Shown here: piece by piece, positions 25,616 to 34,405 of the stretch
Numbering within the stretch: the stretch's first letter is position 1
Layout of the letters: each line of letters starts with the position of its first letter
Source: Bacillota bacterium
GTDB taxonomy: Bacteria > Bacillota > Clostridia > Lachnospirales > Lachnospiraceae
Assembly: GCA_023386315.1 (NCBI GenBank)
Contig: JAEWJZ010000018.1
Coordinates: 62,001 to 126,000 of the forward strand
Direction of reading: 5' to 3'
Length of the DNA stretch: 64,000 nt
Notes under the pieces: generated by a model
Told to the model about the DNA's origin: nothing
Databases searched by the model: none
Seen by the model: the letters and a program-made list of their open reading frames with translations, nothing else
Translations under genes and position numbers: made by a program

Positions 25616-26317
25616 TTATGCGGTCACGATTGTACCGTTTATTTTTCCCTGCATTGCATTGGCAATGCCATCTTTTTCATTCAAACTGAATACCGCAAGG
25701 GGCATCTTGTTTTCCATACACATAATGGAAGCAGTCAGATCAATTACGCCAAGCTGCTTTTCTATTACTTCATGAATGGATATCTCATCAAATTTAACTG
25801 CATCCGGGTTCACCTTTGGATCGCTGTCATATACTCCGTCTATGGCTTTAGCAAGCAGGATACAGTCAGCATCCATCTCGATGGCGCGTAGTGCAATTCC
25901 CGTATCAGTGGAAAAATATGGATGGCCGGTGCCTCCGGCAAAGAATACCACCTTTCCTTCTGAAAAATACTGATTTGCCCTGTCTTTGGAAAACAGCTCC
26001 GTCATGGCGCCGCACTCAAATGGTGTCAGAATCCGGGTTTCCATTCCTGCATTCCTGAAAATTTCCGAAACATAAATGCAGTTCATAATGGTAGCAAGCA
26101 TGCCGATCTGGTCTGCTTTTGTGCGGTCAATTGCATTACTGGTTCTGCCTCTCCAGAAGTTTCCTCCGCCTATGACAATTCCTAACTGAACGCCAGCATC
26201 AACGGATATCTTAACCTGCCGTGCAACCTCTTTAACAGTGGCTTCTTCATAGCCTGTCTTACTGGAACCGGCAAGAGCTTCCCCACTGAGTTTTAATAAT
26301 ACACGTCTTGGATTCAT
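25616..26317 (-). CDS. pyrH: Uridylate kinase
   Basis: PyrH phosphorylates UMP to UDP with ATP; in bacteria it is a hexameric amino-acid-kinase-fold enzyme. The 233-aa chain shows RVLLKLSGEALAG at the start, the GIVIGGGNFWRG nucleotide loop, the FFAGGTGHPYFSTDTG substrate loop and the uridine-pocket region ACILLAKAIDGVYDSDP (here DCILLAK...). AGGAG lies 9 bases before the ATG. In most Firmicutes it directly follows tsf; here the opp operon lies between them, and pyrH appears to have its own promoter. Confidence 0.98.
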   Translation of the reverse strand: MNPRRVLLKLSGEALAGSSKTGYEEATVKEVARQVKISVDAGVQLGIVIGGGNFWRGRTSNAIDRTKADQIGMLATIMNCIYVSEIFRNAGMETRILTPFECGAMTELFSKDRANQYFSEGKVVFFAGGTGHPYFSTDTGIALRAIEMDADCILLAKAIDGVYDSDPKVNPDAVKFDEISIHEVIEKQLGVIDLTASIMCMENKMPLAVFSLNEKDGIANAMQGKINGTIVTA

Positions 26318-26355
26318 AGCTTAAACTCTCCTGTACTTTTGTATTGTCTTAAAAG

Positions 26356-26361
26356 ATTATA
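26356..26361 (-). promoter_or_regulatory. Candidate -10 box for pyrH
   Basis: A perfect TATAAT on the minus strand 39 bases before the pyrH start; the corresponding -35 region (TTCCAA) is poor. It lies downstream of the oppA terminator, so some promoter is needed here. Confidence 0.4.
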
Positions 26362-26420
26362 GCATACTTTTAGATGGTTGGAAAGAGGAAGTTTCCCAGC
26401 TGTAAGATTGTAAGCGCAAC

Positions 26421-26449
26421 AAAAAACATCTGGATATTACATCCAGATG
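26421..26449 (-). terminator. Intrinsic terminator after oppA
   Basis: A 9-bp stem (CATCTGGAT/ATCCAGATG) with a 5-base loop followed on the minus strand by six Ts, 23 bases after the oppA stop codon. Confidence 0.85.
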
Positions 26450-26471
26450 CTTTTCGTCTGTATATTAAAAC

Positions 26472-28172
26472 TTATTCCATGGTAGCATACTGGAAGAACC
26501 AGAAGCCATATGGAGAATGCCATGTTCCTTTTAACTTCGGATTCTGTAACCAGAATTCATTGTAGTATGCAACAGGTGCAATTGCTGCATCAGCAAGAAT
26601 CATTTTCTCAGCCTCATGGAGTTTTGTATAATGCTCATCAAGATCTGCAGTAGAGTTAGCCTCATTCAGCAGTTTGTCAACTTCAGGATTGCTGTACTTT
26701 GCATTGTTGTTTCCGCTTGTTGACATCATCAGATTAAGCATGTTGGAAGGATCATCGTAATCATATACCCAGCCATCACGTGCTGTCTGATAATCGCCTG
26801 CACGACGGGTTGGTGTAAAGGTAGACCACTCAACTACCTTGATATCCATGTTAATTCCAAGTGTCTCTTTCCAGCAGCTCTGTAAATATTCTGCAACTGG
26901 TTTATGATAACCTGCATCATTGATCATATATTCGAAAGTCGGGAATCCCTTGCCATCCGGATAGCCGGCTTTTGCAAGTAATTCTTTTGCTTTCGCAACA
27001 TCTGCTTCATGATTCTTTGTATCAAAGAAATCTCCGCCGTTGATTTCTCTTGTTACATCTTCAAAGAATTTTCCTTCTTTTGCATCGGTGATACCAGGAC
27101 CAACGAAGTTTGTAGCTGGAGAAAAGGTTCCCTGCATTACGGTATTTGCTACATAATCACGGTCAATAGCAAGGCTTAATGCCATACGAACGTCAGGATT
27201 ATTAAATGGTTCTTTCTGATTCTGGAAATCAACATAGTAAGTACCCATTAACGGTTCAACATGGAAATCTTCTTTTCCTCTTAAACCTGGTACTTCTTCT
27301 GTAGGAACATCCTTGATCAAAGCAACTTCACCTGTCTGGTAAGCGCTGTAAGATGCATTGGAATCTTCCATAAGAACGAATTTCAGAGTGTTTACAGTAA
27401 CTTTATCAGCACCCCAGTAATTTTCATTCTTAGCAAATGTCATATGGGAACCTGGTACCCATTCAATCATCTTGAACGGACCATTGGAAACATAAGTTTC
27501 AGGTTTTAATGTCCACTGATCCCCATTAGCCTCAACTGTTGCCTTCTGAACAGGAGACATGGTTGCATGTGTAACCAGCTTTGTGAAATAAACACAGGGA
27601 ACAGCCAGTTCAACAACAAAAGTCTTATCATCCGGAGCAGTCACTGCAAGTGCATCAGGATTTCCTTCTGATGCTTCTTTATAGCCTTTCACATATCCTA
27701 ACATATCAGCACCATATGGAGCCGCTGTATTGGGATCTGCAATTCTCTTCCATGCATATACAAAATCATTGGCAGTTAATGGAGAACCATCACTCCATTT
27801 TAAACCATCACGAAGATGGAATGTATAGGTAAGGCCATCCTCTGATACATCATAAGATTCTGCCTCTCCTGGGACAATCTTATTGTCCTGATCAACAATA
27901 AGCAGAGTTTCGAATGCCTGTACAATAATGTTCGCACCATCAACAGCGCTATTTAAAGCAGGATCAATGGTCTCCGGATCCGGTCCAATCTGCACCGCAA
28001 GATCAAGGCCTGTAGTTGTTCCTTCCGCGGGGGCTGCAGTCTCGCCGTTTGCTGCTGCAGTTGTAGTGGCTTCTGCGCCAGTTGTGGGCTGAGCTGATTT
28101 ACTGCCGCCGCAAGCGGTAAGTAACAAACCAGATGCCATAACTGCTGCCAATACAAGTGACATTTTTTTCAT
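26472..28172 (-). CDS. oppA: Oligopeptide-binding lipoprotein of ABC importer
   Basis: The 566-aa substrate-binding protein of the adjacent permease, family SBP_bac_5. The signal peptide ends in a lipobox LLTAC with Cys21 as the lipidated residue, followed by a Thr/Ala/Glu-rich tether to about 55. The mature part shows IGPDPETIDPALNS, YTFHLRDGLKWSDGSPLTANDFVYAWKRI (the family signature) and FQNQKEPFNNPDVRMALSLAIDRDYV. It binds peptides outside the membrane and hands them to OppBC. It is the last gene of the operon, 111 bases after oppF, preceded by its own likely promoter and a strong hairpin, which would let it be made in excess of the pump. Confidence 0.93.
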   Translation of the reverse strand: MKKMSLVLAAVMASGLLLTACGGSKSAQPTTGAEATTTAAANGETAAPAEGTTTGLDLAVQIGPDPETIDPALNSAVDGANIIVQAFETLLIVDQDNKIVPGEAESYDVSEDGLTYTFHLRDGLKWSDGSPLTANDFVYAWKRIADPNTAAPYGADMLGYVKGYKEASEGNPDALAVTAPDDKTFVVELAVPCVYFTKLVTHATMSPVQKATVEANGDQWTLKPETYVSNGPFKMIEWVPGSHMTFAKNENYWGADKVTVNTLKFVLMEDSNASYSAYQTGEVALIKDVPTEEVPGLRGKEDFHVEPLMGTYYVDFQNQKEPFNNPDVRMALSLAIDRDYVANTVMQGTFSPATNFVGPGITDAKEGKFFEDVTREINGGDFFDTKNHEADVAKAKELLAKAGYPDGKGFPTFEYMINDAGYHKPVAEYLQSCWKETLGINMDIKVVEWSTFTPTRRAGDYQTARDGWVYDYDDPSNMLNLMMSTSGNNNAKYSNPEVDKLLNEANSTADLDEHYTKLHEAEKMILADAAIAPVAYYNEFWLQNPKLKGTWHSPYGFWFFQYATME

Positions 28173-28203
28173 AGTTATTCCTCCTATAAAATTATTTTAA
28201 TTA

Positions 28204-28233
28204 GCGCAGTAGCACTTTATCCGGCTACTGCGC
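28204..28233 (-). other. Stem-loop in oppF-oppA gap
   Basis: A perfect 10-bp GC-rich stem (GCGCAGTAGC/GCTACTGCGC) with a 10-base loop lies 31 bases before oppA. On the minus strand it is followed by AT-rich sequence without a clean T-run. It may attenuate the long transcript or protect the 5' end of the oppA message. Confidence 0.6.
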
Positions 28234-28247
28234 CAATTCATTTACTA

Positions 28248-28276
28248 AGCATAACATAAAAGCAGCAAAAGTTCAA
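28248..28276 (-). promoter_or_regulatory. Candidate promoter for oppA
   Basis: TTGAAC and TATGCT with 17 bases between them, on the minus strand in the oppF-oppA gap upstream of the hairpin. Both boxes are fair matches to sigma-A. Confidence 0.5.
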
Positions 28277-28283
28277 TCTAATT

Positions 28284-29261
28284 TTAATTCACTTTATCCA
28301 GATGATGGCAGGCAGCGTAATGTCCGGAGGAGACTTCTTTCCATTCCGGTTCCTGCGCCGCACAGAGCTCATCCGCATAAGGGCAGCGGGTACGGAATCT
28401 GCAGCCGGATGGCGGATTGACTGGGCTTGGCACATCTCCTTCCAGCATAATTCTCTTCGATTTCCGGCTTGCTTCCGGATCTGCAATCGGAATTGCTGAT
28501 ATCAGACTCTTCGTATATGGATGTACACTGTGGAAGGTGAGTTCGTAACTGTCGGCAAGCTCTACCATCTTTCCTAAATACATTACTCCGATACGGTTGG
28601 AGATATGTTTTACTATAGAAAGATCATGAGCAATAAATAAATAGGTTAAGCCTCTTTCTTCCTGAAGCTGCTCAAACATATTTACTACCTGTGCCTGAAT
28701 GGAAACATCCAACGCAGATACCGGTTCATCACAGACAATAAACTGAGGATCTACTGCCAGTGCACGTGCGATTCCCACACGCTGGCGCTGACCGCCTGAA
28801 AATTCGTGAGGATAACGGTTTGCATGTTCCGAGTTTAGACCAACCGTGGAGAGAACAGAAATGATCTGCTCCTGACGTTCTTTTCTATTAGCAGCCAGAT
28901 GATGAATATCAATCGCCTCACCGATAATATCTCCTACTGTCATACGGGGATCCAGACTTGCATATGGATCCTGGAAAACAATCTGCATTTTCTGACGGTA
29001 TGGAAGCATATTAACCTTTGTTATATCTTTTCCTTCAAAATAAATCTTTCCTTCTGTTGGCTCATAAAGACGCAGCAGGGTTCGTCCCGTGGTTGTCTTT
29101 CCACAGCCGGATTCTCCTACAAGTCCAAGAGTTTCTCCTTTTTTTATACCAAAAGAAACATTATCAACAGCCTTTACCACTTTCTTTTCAAATAATTTGC
29201 CACCGGCAACAGGGAAGTACTGCTTTAAATTTTCAACTTCTACCAGATATTTTTGATCCAT
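28284..29261 (-). CDS. oppF: Oligopeptide ABC transporter ATPase OppF
   Basis: One of two cytoplasmic ATPases of the peptide importer, 325 aa. It shows Walker [13 protein letters not shown] near residue 52, Q-loop [12 protein letters not shown], signature [15 protein letters not shown], Walker B FIVCDEP and switch His in AHDLS. The C-terminal oligo_HPY extension has the cysteine pattern [14 protein letters not shown] (about 285-305), which in this family can bind an iron-sulfur cluster. The start overlaps the OppD stop by one base (TAATG). Confidence 0.96.
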   Translation of the reverse strand: MDQKYLVEVENLKQYFPVAGGKLFEKKVVKAVDNVSFGIKKGETLGLVGESGCGKTTTGRTLLRLYEPTEGKIYFEGKDITKVNMLPYRQKMQIVFQDPYASLDPRMTVGDIIGEAIDIHHLAANRKERQEQIISVLSTVGLNSEHANRYPHEFSGGQRQRVGIARALAVDPQFIVCDEPVSALDVSIQAQVVNMFEQLQEERGLTYLFIAHDLSIVKHISNRIGVMYLGKMVELADSYELTFHSVHPYTKSLISAIPIADPEASRKSKRIMLEGDVPSPVNPPSGCRFRTRCPYADELCAAQEPEWKEVSSGHYAACHHLDKVN

Positions 29262-30271
29262 TATGCGTCTCCCTTCTGCGCCTGTTGTTTTTCAAACTCC
29301 TGCTTCTGCATCAGCCAGCAGGCACTGTAATGAACTTCAGATATATCTGTATAAGGCGGCATTTCACGAAGGCAAATCTTCATACAGGATCTGCAGCGGG
29401 GCGCAAACGGACAGCCGGCAGGAGGGTTGAGCATATCCACAGGACTTCCTTCAATCGGGATCAGCTTGCTGTGTTCTTTTTCAGTCAGTTTCGGAATACT
29501 CCGGATCAGACCTTTTGTATATTCATGGCATGGATTGTAGAAAATATCATTGGCATCTCCATACTCCACCACTTTTCCTGCATACATAACAGCAATGCGG
29601 TCACACATGTTGGCAACAACACCCAGATCGTGAGTGATCATGATGATCGCCATGCCAAGCTTTTCCTTTAACTCCATCATAAGTTCCAAAATCTGCGCCT
29701 GTATCGTAACATCAAGAGCAGTTGTCGGTTCATCCGCAATCAGAAGCTTTGGCTCACACGCCAGCGCAATCGCTATCATAACCCTCTGGCGCATACCACC
29801 AGACAATTCATGAGGATACTGCTTGAGACGCTTCTCCGGCTCATTGATACCAACCAGAGTCAGAAGCTCTTTTGCTCTTTCCTTTGCCTGCTGGGAGTTT
29901 TTATTTGTGTGAAGCATAACAACCTCACAAATCTGATTTCCAATTGTATACACCGGATTTAAGCTGGTCATTGGATCCTGAAAAATAATTGATATTTCAT
30001 TTCCACGGATCTTACGCATTTCTTTTTCCGTCATCTGATCAATCTGATGTCCGTTAAACTGAAGGGAACCTCCCAGTAAACGGCCGGGATATGCAGTAAG
30101 TCCCATGAGGCTGTAGGCAGTTACAGATTTTCCTGATCCTGATTCTCCAACAATTCCAAGAACTTCTCCTTCACGCAAATGAAGGGAAACATTATTTAAA
30201 GCCTTAACTTCCCCTGCCGGAGTAAAGAAAGAAAGACGTTCATTCTCAATATTAACTAAATATTCACTCAT
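29261..30271 (-). CDS. oppD: Oligopeptide ABC transporter ATPase OppD
   Basis: The 336-aa partner ATPase. Walker A is GESGSGKSVTAYSLMGL near residue 43, the Q-loop is FQDPMTSLNPVY, the signature LSGGMRQRVMIAIAL, Walker B LLIADEPTTALD and the switch THDLG. The C-terminal CPFAPRCRSCMKIC matches the oligo_HPY cysteine motif. It pairs with OppF to drive peptide uptake through OppBC. RBS GGAGG lies upstream and the start is 15 bases after oppC. Confidence 0.96.
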   Translation of the reverse strand: MSEYLVNIENERLSFFTPAGEVKALNNVSLHLREGEVLGIVGESGSGKSVTAYSLMGLTAYPGRLLGGSLQFNGHQIDQMTEKEMRKIRGNEISIIFQDPMTSLNPVYTIGNQICEVVMLHTNKNSQQAKERAKELLTLVGINEPEKRLKQYPHELSGGMRQRVMIAIALACEPKLLIADEPTTALDVTIQAQILELMMELKEKLGMAIIMITHDLGVVANMCDRIAVMYAGKVVEYGDANDIFYNPCHEYTKGLIRSIPKLTEKEHSKLIPIEGSPVDMLNPPAGCPFAPRCRSCMKICLREMPPYTDISEVHYSACWLMQKQEFEKQQAQKGDA

Positions 30272-30286
30272 CGTTTCTTCCCTCCT

Positions 30287-31327
30287 TTAATCTTTCAGTT
30301 TCGGATCGAACGCATCCCGAAGACCGTCGCCCAACAGATTGAAACTTAAAATAATAACTGAAATCATCAGTGCCGGAGCAAACAAACGGTGCGGATAACT
30401 CTGCAGACCATTTAATGCCGCACTTGCAAGACTTCCCAGTGAAGGCATGGGCGCAGCCACTCCAAGACCAAGGAAGCTTAAAAAGCTCTCAGTAAAGATG
30501 GAAGAAGGAATCTGAAGTGTTGTAGTTACAATCAATGTACCAATACAGTTGGTAAGCAGATGCTTTTTAATAATATGACCGCTGGAAGCGCCGAGAGCTC
30601 TTGCCGCAGTTACATATTCCTGCTCTTTTAAAATAAGAATCTGGCTTCGCACAATACGCGCCATACCAACCCAGTAAAGCAGAGCAAATACAACGAAAAT
30701 ACTGATCAGGTTCACACCAATTACCTGAATCCATTGAAAACCCGGTTTTTGAGCCAGTGCTTTTAACGGCTGATCAAAAGCCACAGATAAAAGTACAATG
30801 ATTAGTATATCGGGAACGGTGTAAATCATATCCACAATCCGCATCATAATCATATCCACCCAGCCTCCGAAGAAACCGGCAATGGAACCGTAAAGAGAAC
30901 CGATCAGTAAGATAATGGCAGAAGCAACCAGGCCGACAATGAGGGAAACTCTGCTTCCCATCATAACGCGGACTGCATAGTCACGTCCCAGGTTATCTGT
31001 TCCCAAAACATGAGGGAATACACTCTCTCCCGCATCCATAGAAGCCAGTTCTTTTGCAGAATACTGCATTGGCGCTAAATTTTCACTTCCGCGAATCTGC
31101 TGTTCATAGCTATATGGATATAACTGGGGTACAACAAATGACAGCATAAATACAACAATGATTACAAACAGGCTGATCATCGCAATTTTATTTTTCTTCA
31201 GACGTCTGATTCCATCTTTCCAGAATCCGACACTTTTCCGCATGACAGTAAGGCTTTCTTTTTCCGCATCACTGGCAAGGAGAAAGTCTTCCACATTTAA
31301 CTGTAATGATAATTTATTCTTTGGCAT
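30287..31327 (-). CDS. oppC: Oligopeptide ABC transporter permease OppC
   Basis: A 346-aa inner-membrane permease. The N-terminal cytoplasmic segment carries the OppC leader (FWKDGIRRLKKNKIAMISLFVI) and the first membrane helix; five more helices follow. HVLGTDNLGRDYAVRVMMGSRVSL is the OppC/DppC signature and ARALGASSGHIIKKHLLTN the EAA loop contacting the ATPases. It sits 17 bases after oppB. Confidence 0.95.
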   Translation of the reverse strand: MPKNKLSLQLNVEDFLLASDAEKESLTVMRKSVGFWKDGIRRLKKNKIAMISLFVIIVVFMLSFVVPQLYPYSYEQQIRGSENLAPMQYSAKELASMDAGESVFPHVLGTDNLGRDYAVRVMMGSRVSLIVGLVASAIILLIGSLYGSIAGFFGGWVDMIMMRIVDMIYTVPDILIIVLLSVAFDQPLKALAQKPGFQWIQVIGVNLISIFVVFALLYWVGMARIVRSQILILKEQEYVTAARALGASSGHIIKKHLLTNCIGTLIVTTTLQIPSSIFTESFLSFLGLGVAAPMPSLGSLASAALNGLQSYPHRLFAPALMISVIILSFNLLGDGLRDAFDPKLKD

Positions 31328-31344
31328 CCTCTTTCTCCTTTCTC

Positions 31345-32262
31345 TTACTTCAGATTGATACGTGGATCAATGAATTTATAAGCGACATCAACCAGCACAT
31401 TCATCACAACCATCAAAGCAGCGAGGAAAATTGTAGTGCCCATAATAAGAGGATAATCACGTCCTGTAATGGAACCAATAAATTCAGATCCGAGCCCCGG
31501 TATGGTAAATATTTTTTCGACAATAAAGCTTCCTGTTACCGTGTAAGCCAGCAGCGGTCCTAAATATGTAACCACTGGAAGAATGGCATTACGAAGTGCA
31601 TGCTTGAAAATACTCACCAGCTGGGAAAGACCTTTTGCACGGGCTGTTCTCATATAATCCTGTCCCATGACATCCAGCATGGAAGAACGCATCAGTCTTG
31701 CAATGTAGGATGATGGGTAAAGAGCAAGTGCCATAACCGGCATAATATAATTCTTCCATGATCCAAGCCCAAACGTAGGCAAGAGACCTAACTTTAAGCT
31801 GAGAACATACATAAGTATGGTACAAACCACAAAACTAGGAACTGCGATTCCACAGGTACTGAATACAATAATGATATTATCTACGATTGTGCCTCGTTTG
31901 AACGCAGCAATGCTTCCAAGGGGAACGCCGACCATTACTGCTGCCAGAATTGCCATTCCTCCGATTCTTGCGGAAACAGGGAATTTTGAGCCAATAATCA
32001 TGTTGACAGTACGTCCACGCTGTTTCACACTCAATCCCAAGTCTCCCTGTAGAATATCTTTCATATAAGTTACATACTGTTCACTTAATGGTTTATCCAG
32101 TCCATATTTTTCATTTAATGCCGCCTGGGCCTGTGGGCTGATTGCCTTTTCTGACATGAATGGTCCTCCTGGTACCATGTTCATGACAAAAAATGTTACC
32201 GTAGCAACAGCAAAAATCGTTATAATCGCCATAGCAATACGTTTTATAATATATTTAGCCAC
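31345..32262 (-). CDS. oppB: Oligopeptide ABC transporter permease OppB
   Basis: First gene of the opp operon; the 305-aa permease has six predicted membrane helices, the MNMVPGGPFM periplasmic loop and the EAA loop TARAKGLSQLVSIFKHALRN. The start chosen is the GTG at 32260-32262 because AAGGAG lies 9 bases upstream of it; an ATG two codons earlier is only three bases from that box. With OppC it forms the membrane channel. The operon starts directly after the tsf terminator. Confidence 0.95.
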   Translation of the reverse strand: MAKYIIKRIAMAIITIFAVATVTFFVMNMVPGGPFMSEKAISPQAQAALNEKYGLDKPLSEQYVTYMKDILQGDLGLSVKQRGRTVNMIIGSKFPVSARIGGMAILAAVMVGVPLGSIAAFKRGTIVDNIIIVFSTCGIAVPSFVVCTILMYVLSLKLGLLPTFGLGSWKNYIMPVMALALYPSSYIARLMRSSMLDVMGQDYMRTARAKGLSQLVSIFKHALRNAILPVVTYLGPLLAYTVTGSFIVEKIFTIPGLGSEFIGSITGRDYPLIMGTTIFLAALMVVMNVLVDVAYKFIDPRINLK

Positions 32263-32337
32263 TCTCATCAACTCCTTTTGTTGTAATGTCCGTCCGGCTG
32301 GAAACATATGTCAATCGGAAACGGACACTGTTTGAAT

Positions 32338-32366
32338 AGAAAAATCCCATGGATACCCATGGGATT
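32338..32366 (-). terminator. Intrinsic terminator after tsf
   Basis: A perfect 10-bp stem (AATCCCATGG/CCATGGGATT) with a 4-base loop and a T-run on the minus strand, 24 bases after the tsf stop. It isolates rpsB-tsf from the opp operon. Confidence 0.9.
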
Positions 32367-32389
32367 CCCCCCAGAATCCTGTTACAAGA

Positions 32390-33313
32390 TTACTGCATCT
32401 GTTTTGCAACTTCTTCTGCAAAGTTCTCTTCTTTCTTCTCAAGGCCTTCGCCTGTTTCGAAGCGTACAAACTTTCTAACTTCAACTTTTCCGCCGACTTC
32501 CTTAGAAACCTGTTCTAAATACTTGCCAACTGTTAAGTCTCCGTCTTTTACATAAGCCTGATCTACCAGACAGAACTCTTTTAATTCCTTATTCAAACGA
32601 CCAACAATCATCTTCTCAAGAATGGAATCTGGCTTGTCAGGATTTTCATTCTTAGCCTGAACCTTTAAGATTTCCATTTCATGGTCAATGAATTCCTGAG
32701 AAATTTCTTCTCTCTTTACATACTTTGGAGTTAAAGCAGCGATCTGCATTGCTACGTTCTTTAACGCTTCTTTAACAGTATCATTAACAACTTCTGCACC
32801 AGCTTCAATCAGAACGCCGATTCTTCCGCCGCCATGAATATAATCAACAACTACGCCATCAGTTGTAATCTTTTCGAATCTTCTGATATTCATATTCTCG
32901 CCAATAACAGAGATCTGGCTGGATAAAGCCTGAGCTACTGTTAATGAGCTGTCACTGATCCATGGCTCAGCCATGAATGCATCCATATCCTTTGCTTCAG
33001 AAGCAAGAACCTGGGAAACCACGTCAGCTACATAACCCTGGAACTGAGCGTTCTTGGCAACGAAGTCTGTCTCACTGTTTACTTCTACGATAGCTCCCGC
33101 TTTTCCGTCTCCACTTACTACAGTTGTAACAACACCTTCTGCAGCAATTCTTCCTGCCTTTTTAGATGCAGCTGCAAGTCCTTTTTCTCTTAAAAACTCA
33201 ACTGCCTTGTCCATATCACCGTCAGTCTCTGCAAGCGCTTTCTTGCAGTCCATCATACCTGCACCGGTTAACTCTCTTAATTCTTTTACCATTCCAGCTG
33301 TAACTGCTGCCAT
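32390..33313 (-). CDS. tsf: Translation elongation factor Ts
   Basis: EF-Ts recharges EF-Tu by swapping GDP for GTP. The 307-aa chain shows the N-terminal UBA-like signature VKELRELTGAGMMDCKKAL, then EGVV and the core motif VEVNSETDFVAKN. A coiled-coil segment and the C-terminal module (GRLNKELKEFCLVDQAYVKD) complete the usual layout. GGAGG lies 10 bases before the ATG. It forms the universal rpsB-tsf operon, with a hairpin in the 112-base gap. Confidence 0.98.
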   Translation of the reverse strand: MAAVTAGMVKELRELTGAGMMDCKKALAETDGDMDKAVEFLREKGLAAASKKAGRIAAEGVVTTVVSGDGKAGAIVEVNSETDFVAKNAQFQGYVADVVSQVLASEAKDMDAFMAEPWISDSSLTVAQALSSQISVIGENMNIRRFEKITTDGVVVDYIHGGGRIGVLIEAGAEVVNDTVKEALKNVAMQIAALTPKYVKREEISQEFIDHEMEILKVQAKNENPDKPDSILEKMIVGRLNKELKEFCLVDQAYVKDGDLTVGKYLEQVSKEVGGKVEVRKFVRFETGEGLEKKEENFAEEVAKQMQ

Positions 33314-33370
33314 TTGTTTTTCCCTCCATCATCGATTAAACGTCATTGATATTGCAAAAGGTCTGTTCAT

Positions 33371-33411
33371 AAAAATATGCTTCGACCCGCCATACAGCAG
33401 ACCGAAGCATA
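33371..33411 (-). terminator. Attenuator-like hairpin between rpsB and tsf
   Basis: A 9-bp stem (TATGCTTCG/CGAAGCATA) enclosing an 18-base loop, followed on the minus strand by five Ts. It lies 15 bases after the rpsB stop and probably lowers tsf expression relative to rpsB; no promoter is evident before tsf. Confidence 0.65.
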
Positions 33412-33425
33412 CGTTCGTCTGAATC

Positions 33426-34166
33426 TTAAGCTTCTACAGTCTCTTCTAACTCCTGAGCTGCTTCTGCTTCCTCAGCTACTGCCTCGCCCTGGTTTGCTTC
33501 GATTACTGCGTCTGCCATCTTGGATACAATTAACTTGACAGCTCTAATCGCATCATCATTACCTGGGATTACGAAATCAAGTTCTTCAGGATCACAGTTT
33601 GTATCAGCAATGCCGATTAACGGAATGCCCAGTGTGTGAGCTTCCTGAACGCAGATTCTTTCTTTCTTGGGATCTACAACAAAAATCGCATCCGGAACCT
33701 TCTTCATATCTTTGATTCCGCCTAAATTCTTCTCTAATTTTTCCCATTCCTTCTTAAGTGCAATAACTTCTTTCTTAGGAAGTACATCAAATGTACCATC
33801 CTGAGACATTGTCTCAATCTGCTTTAATCTTGCAACTCTGGACTGGATTGTCTTGAAGTTTGTCAGCATACCGCCCAGCCATCTCTCGTTTACGAAGTAC
33901 ATACCGCAGCGCTCTGCCTCAGATTTGATCGCATCCTGAGCCTGTTTCTTTGTACCAACAAAAAGGATTTTTCCGCCTTCTGCAGCAATATCAGATACTG
34001 CTTTATAAGCTTCATCTACTTTTACAACAGACTTCTGTAAGTCGATAATGTAGATACCATTTCTCTCTGTGTAAATATACGGAGCCATCTTAGGGTTCCA
34101 TCTTCTGGTCTGATGACCGAAGTGCACGCCAGCTTCTAAAAGCTGCTTCATTGAAATAACGCTCAT
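33426..34166 (-). CDS. rpsB: 30S ribosomal protein S2
   Basis: The 246-aa protein has the S2 landmarks: [42 protein letters not shown] at the start, [29 protein letters not shown], and [31 protein letters not shown]. The start chosen has GGAGG 7 bases upstream. The C-terminal 25 residues are a run of Glu and Ala beyond the conserved core, as in other Clostridia. Transcribed from the promoter at 34277 with a leader of about 100 bases. Confidence 0.98.
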   Translation of the reverse strand: MSVISMKQLLEAGVHFGHQTRRWNPKMAPYIYTERNGIYIIDLQKSVVKVDEAYKAVSDIAAEGGKILFVGTKKQAQDAIKSEAERCGMYFVNERWLGGMLTNFKTIQSRVARLKQIETMSQDGTFDVLPKKEVIALKKEWEKLEKNLGGIKDMKKVPDAIFVVDPKKERICVQEAHTLGIPLIGIADTNCDPEELDFVIPGNDDAIRAVKLIVSKMADAVIEANQGEAVAEEAEAAQELEETVEA

Positions 34167-34276
34167 GTTATTACCTCCATTGGTTTTACTTCCGTCCGTT
34201 TCTCTTGCTTCCGAGGAGACCAATATTATGGCACCTTCCTCTGGAATCCGCAGACGTGTTTTTTGTAAGCCTTGCT

Positions 34277-34305
34277 AGTATAGCACAATATTTTTTACGA
34301 TGCAA
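34277..34305 (-). promoter_or_regulatory. rpsB promoter
   Basis: TTGCAT and TATACT with 17 bases between them on the minus strand. Transcription would begin near 34270, giving a leader of roughly 100 bases before the rpsB start. No leader fold I can name is evident. Confidence 0.7.
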
Positions 34306-34357
34306 GTAATTTTTTATATTTCATGTCCAAATCAGAAGATTTCTGTCTTGTATCCGC

Positions 34358-34389
34358 AAAAAAAGGTAATCATTGCTGATCACCTTTTT
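34358..34389 (-). terminator. Intrinsic terminator after codY
   Basis: The stem AAAAGGTGATCA/TGATTACCTTTT with a 4-base loop is followed on the minus strand by a T-run, beginning 17 bases after the codY stop codon. Confidence 0.87.
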
Positions 34390-34405
34390 CAAGCATTTCT
34401 ATGAA

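Noticed and set aside
32262..32340. TTGACA before oppB as a promoter
   Set aside because: A perfect -35-like hexamer is present on the minus strand, but no acceptable -10 box lies 16-18 bases from it; the operon's promoter remains unassigned.
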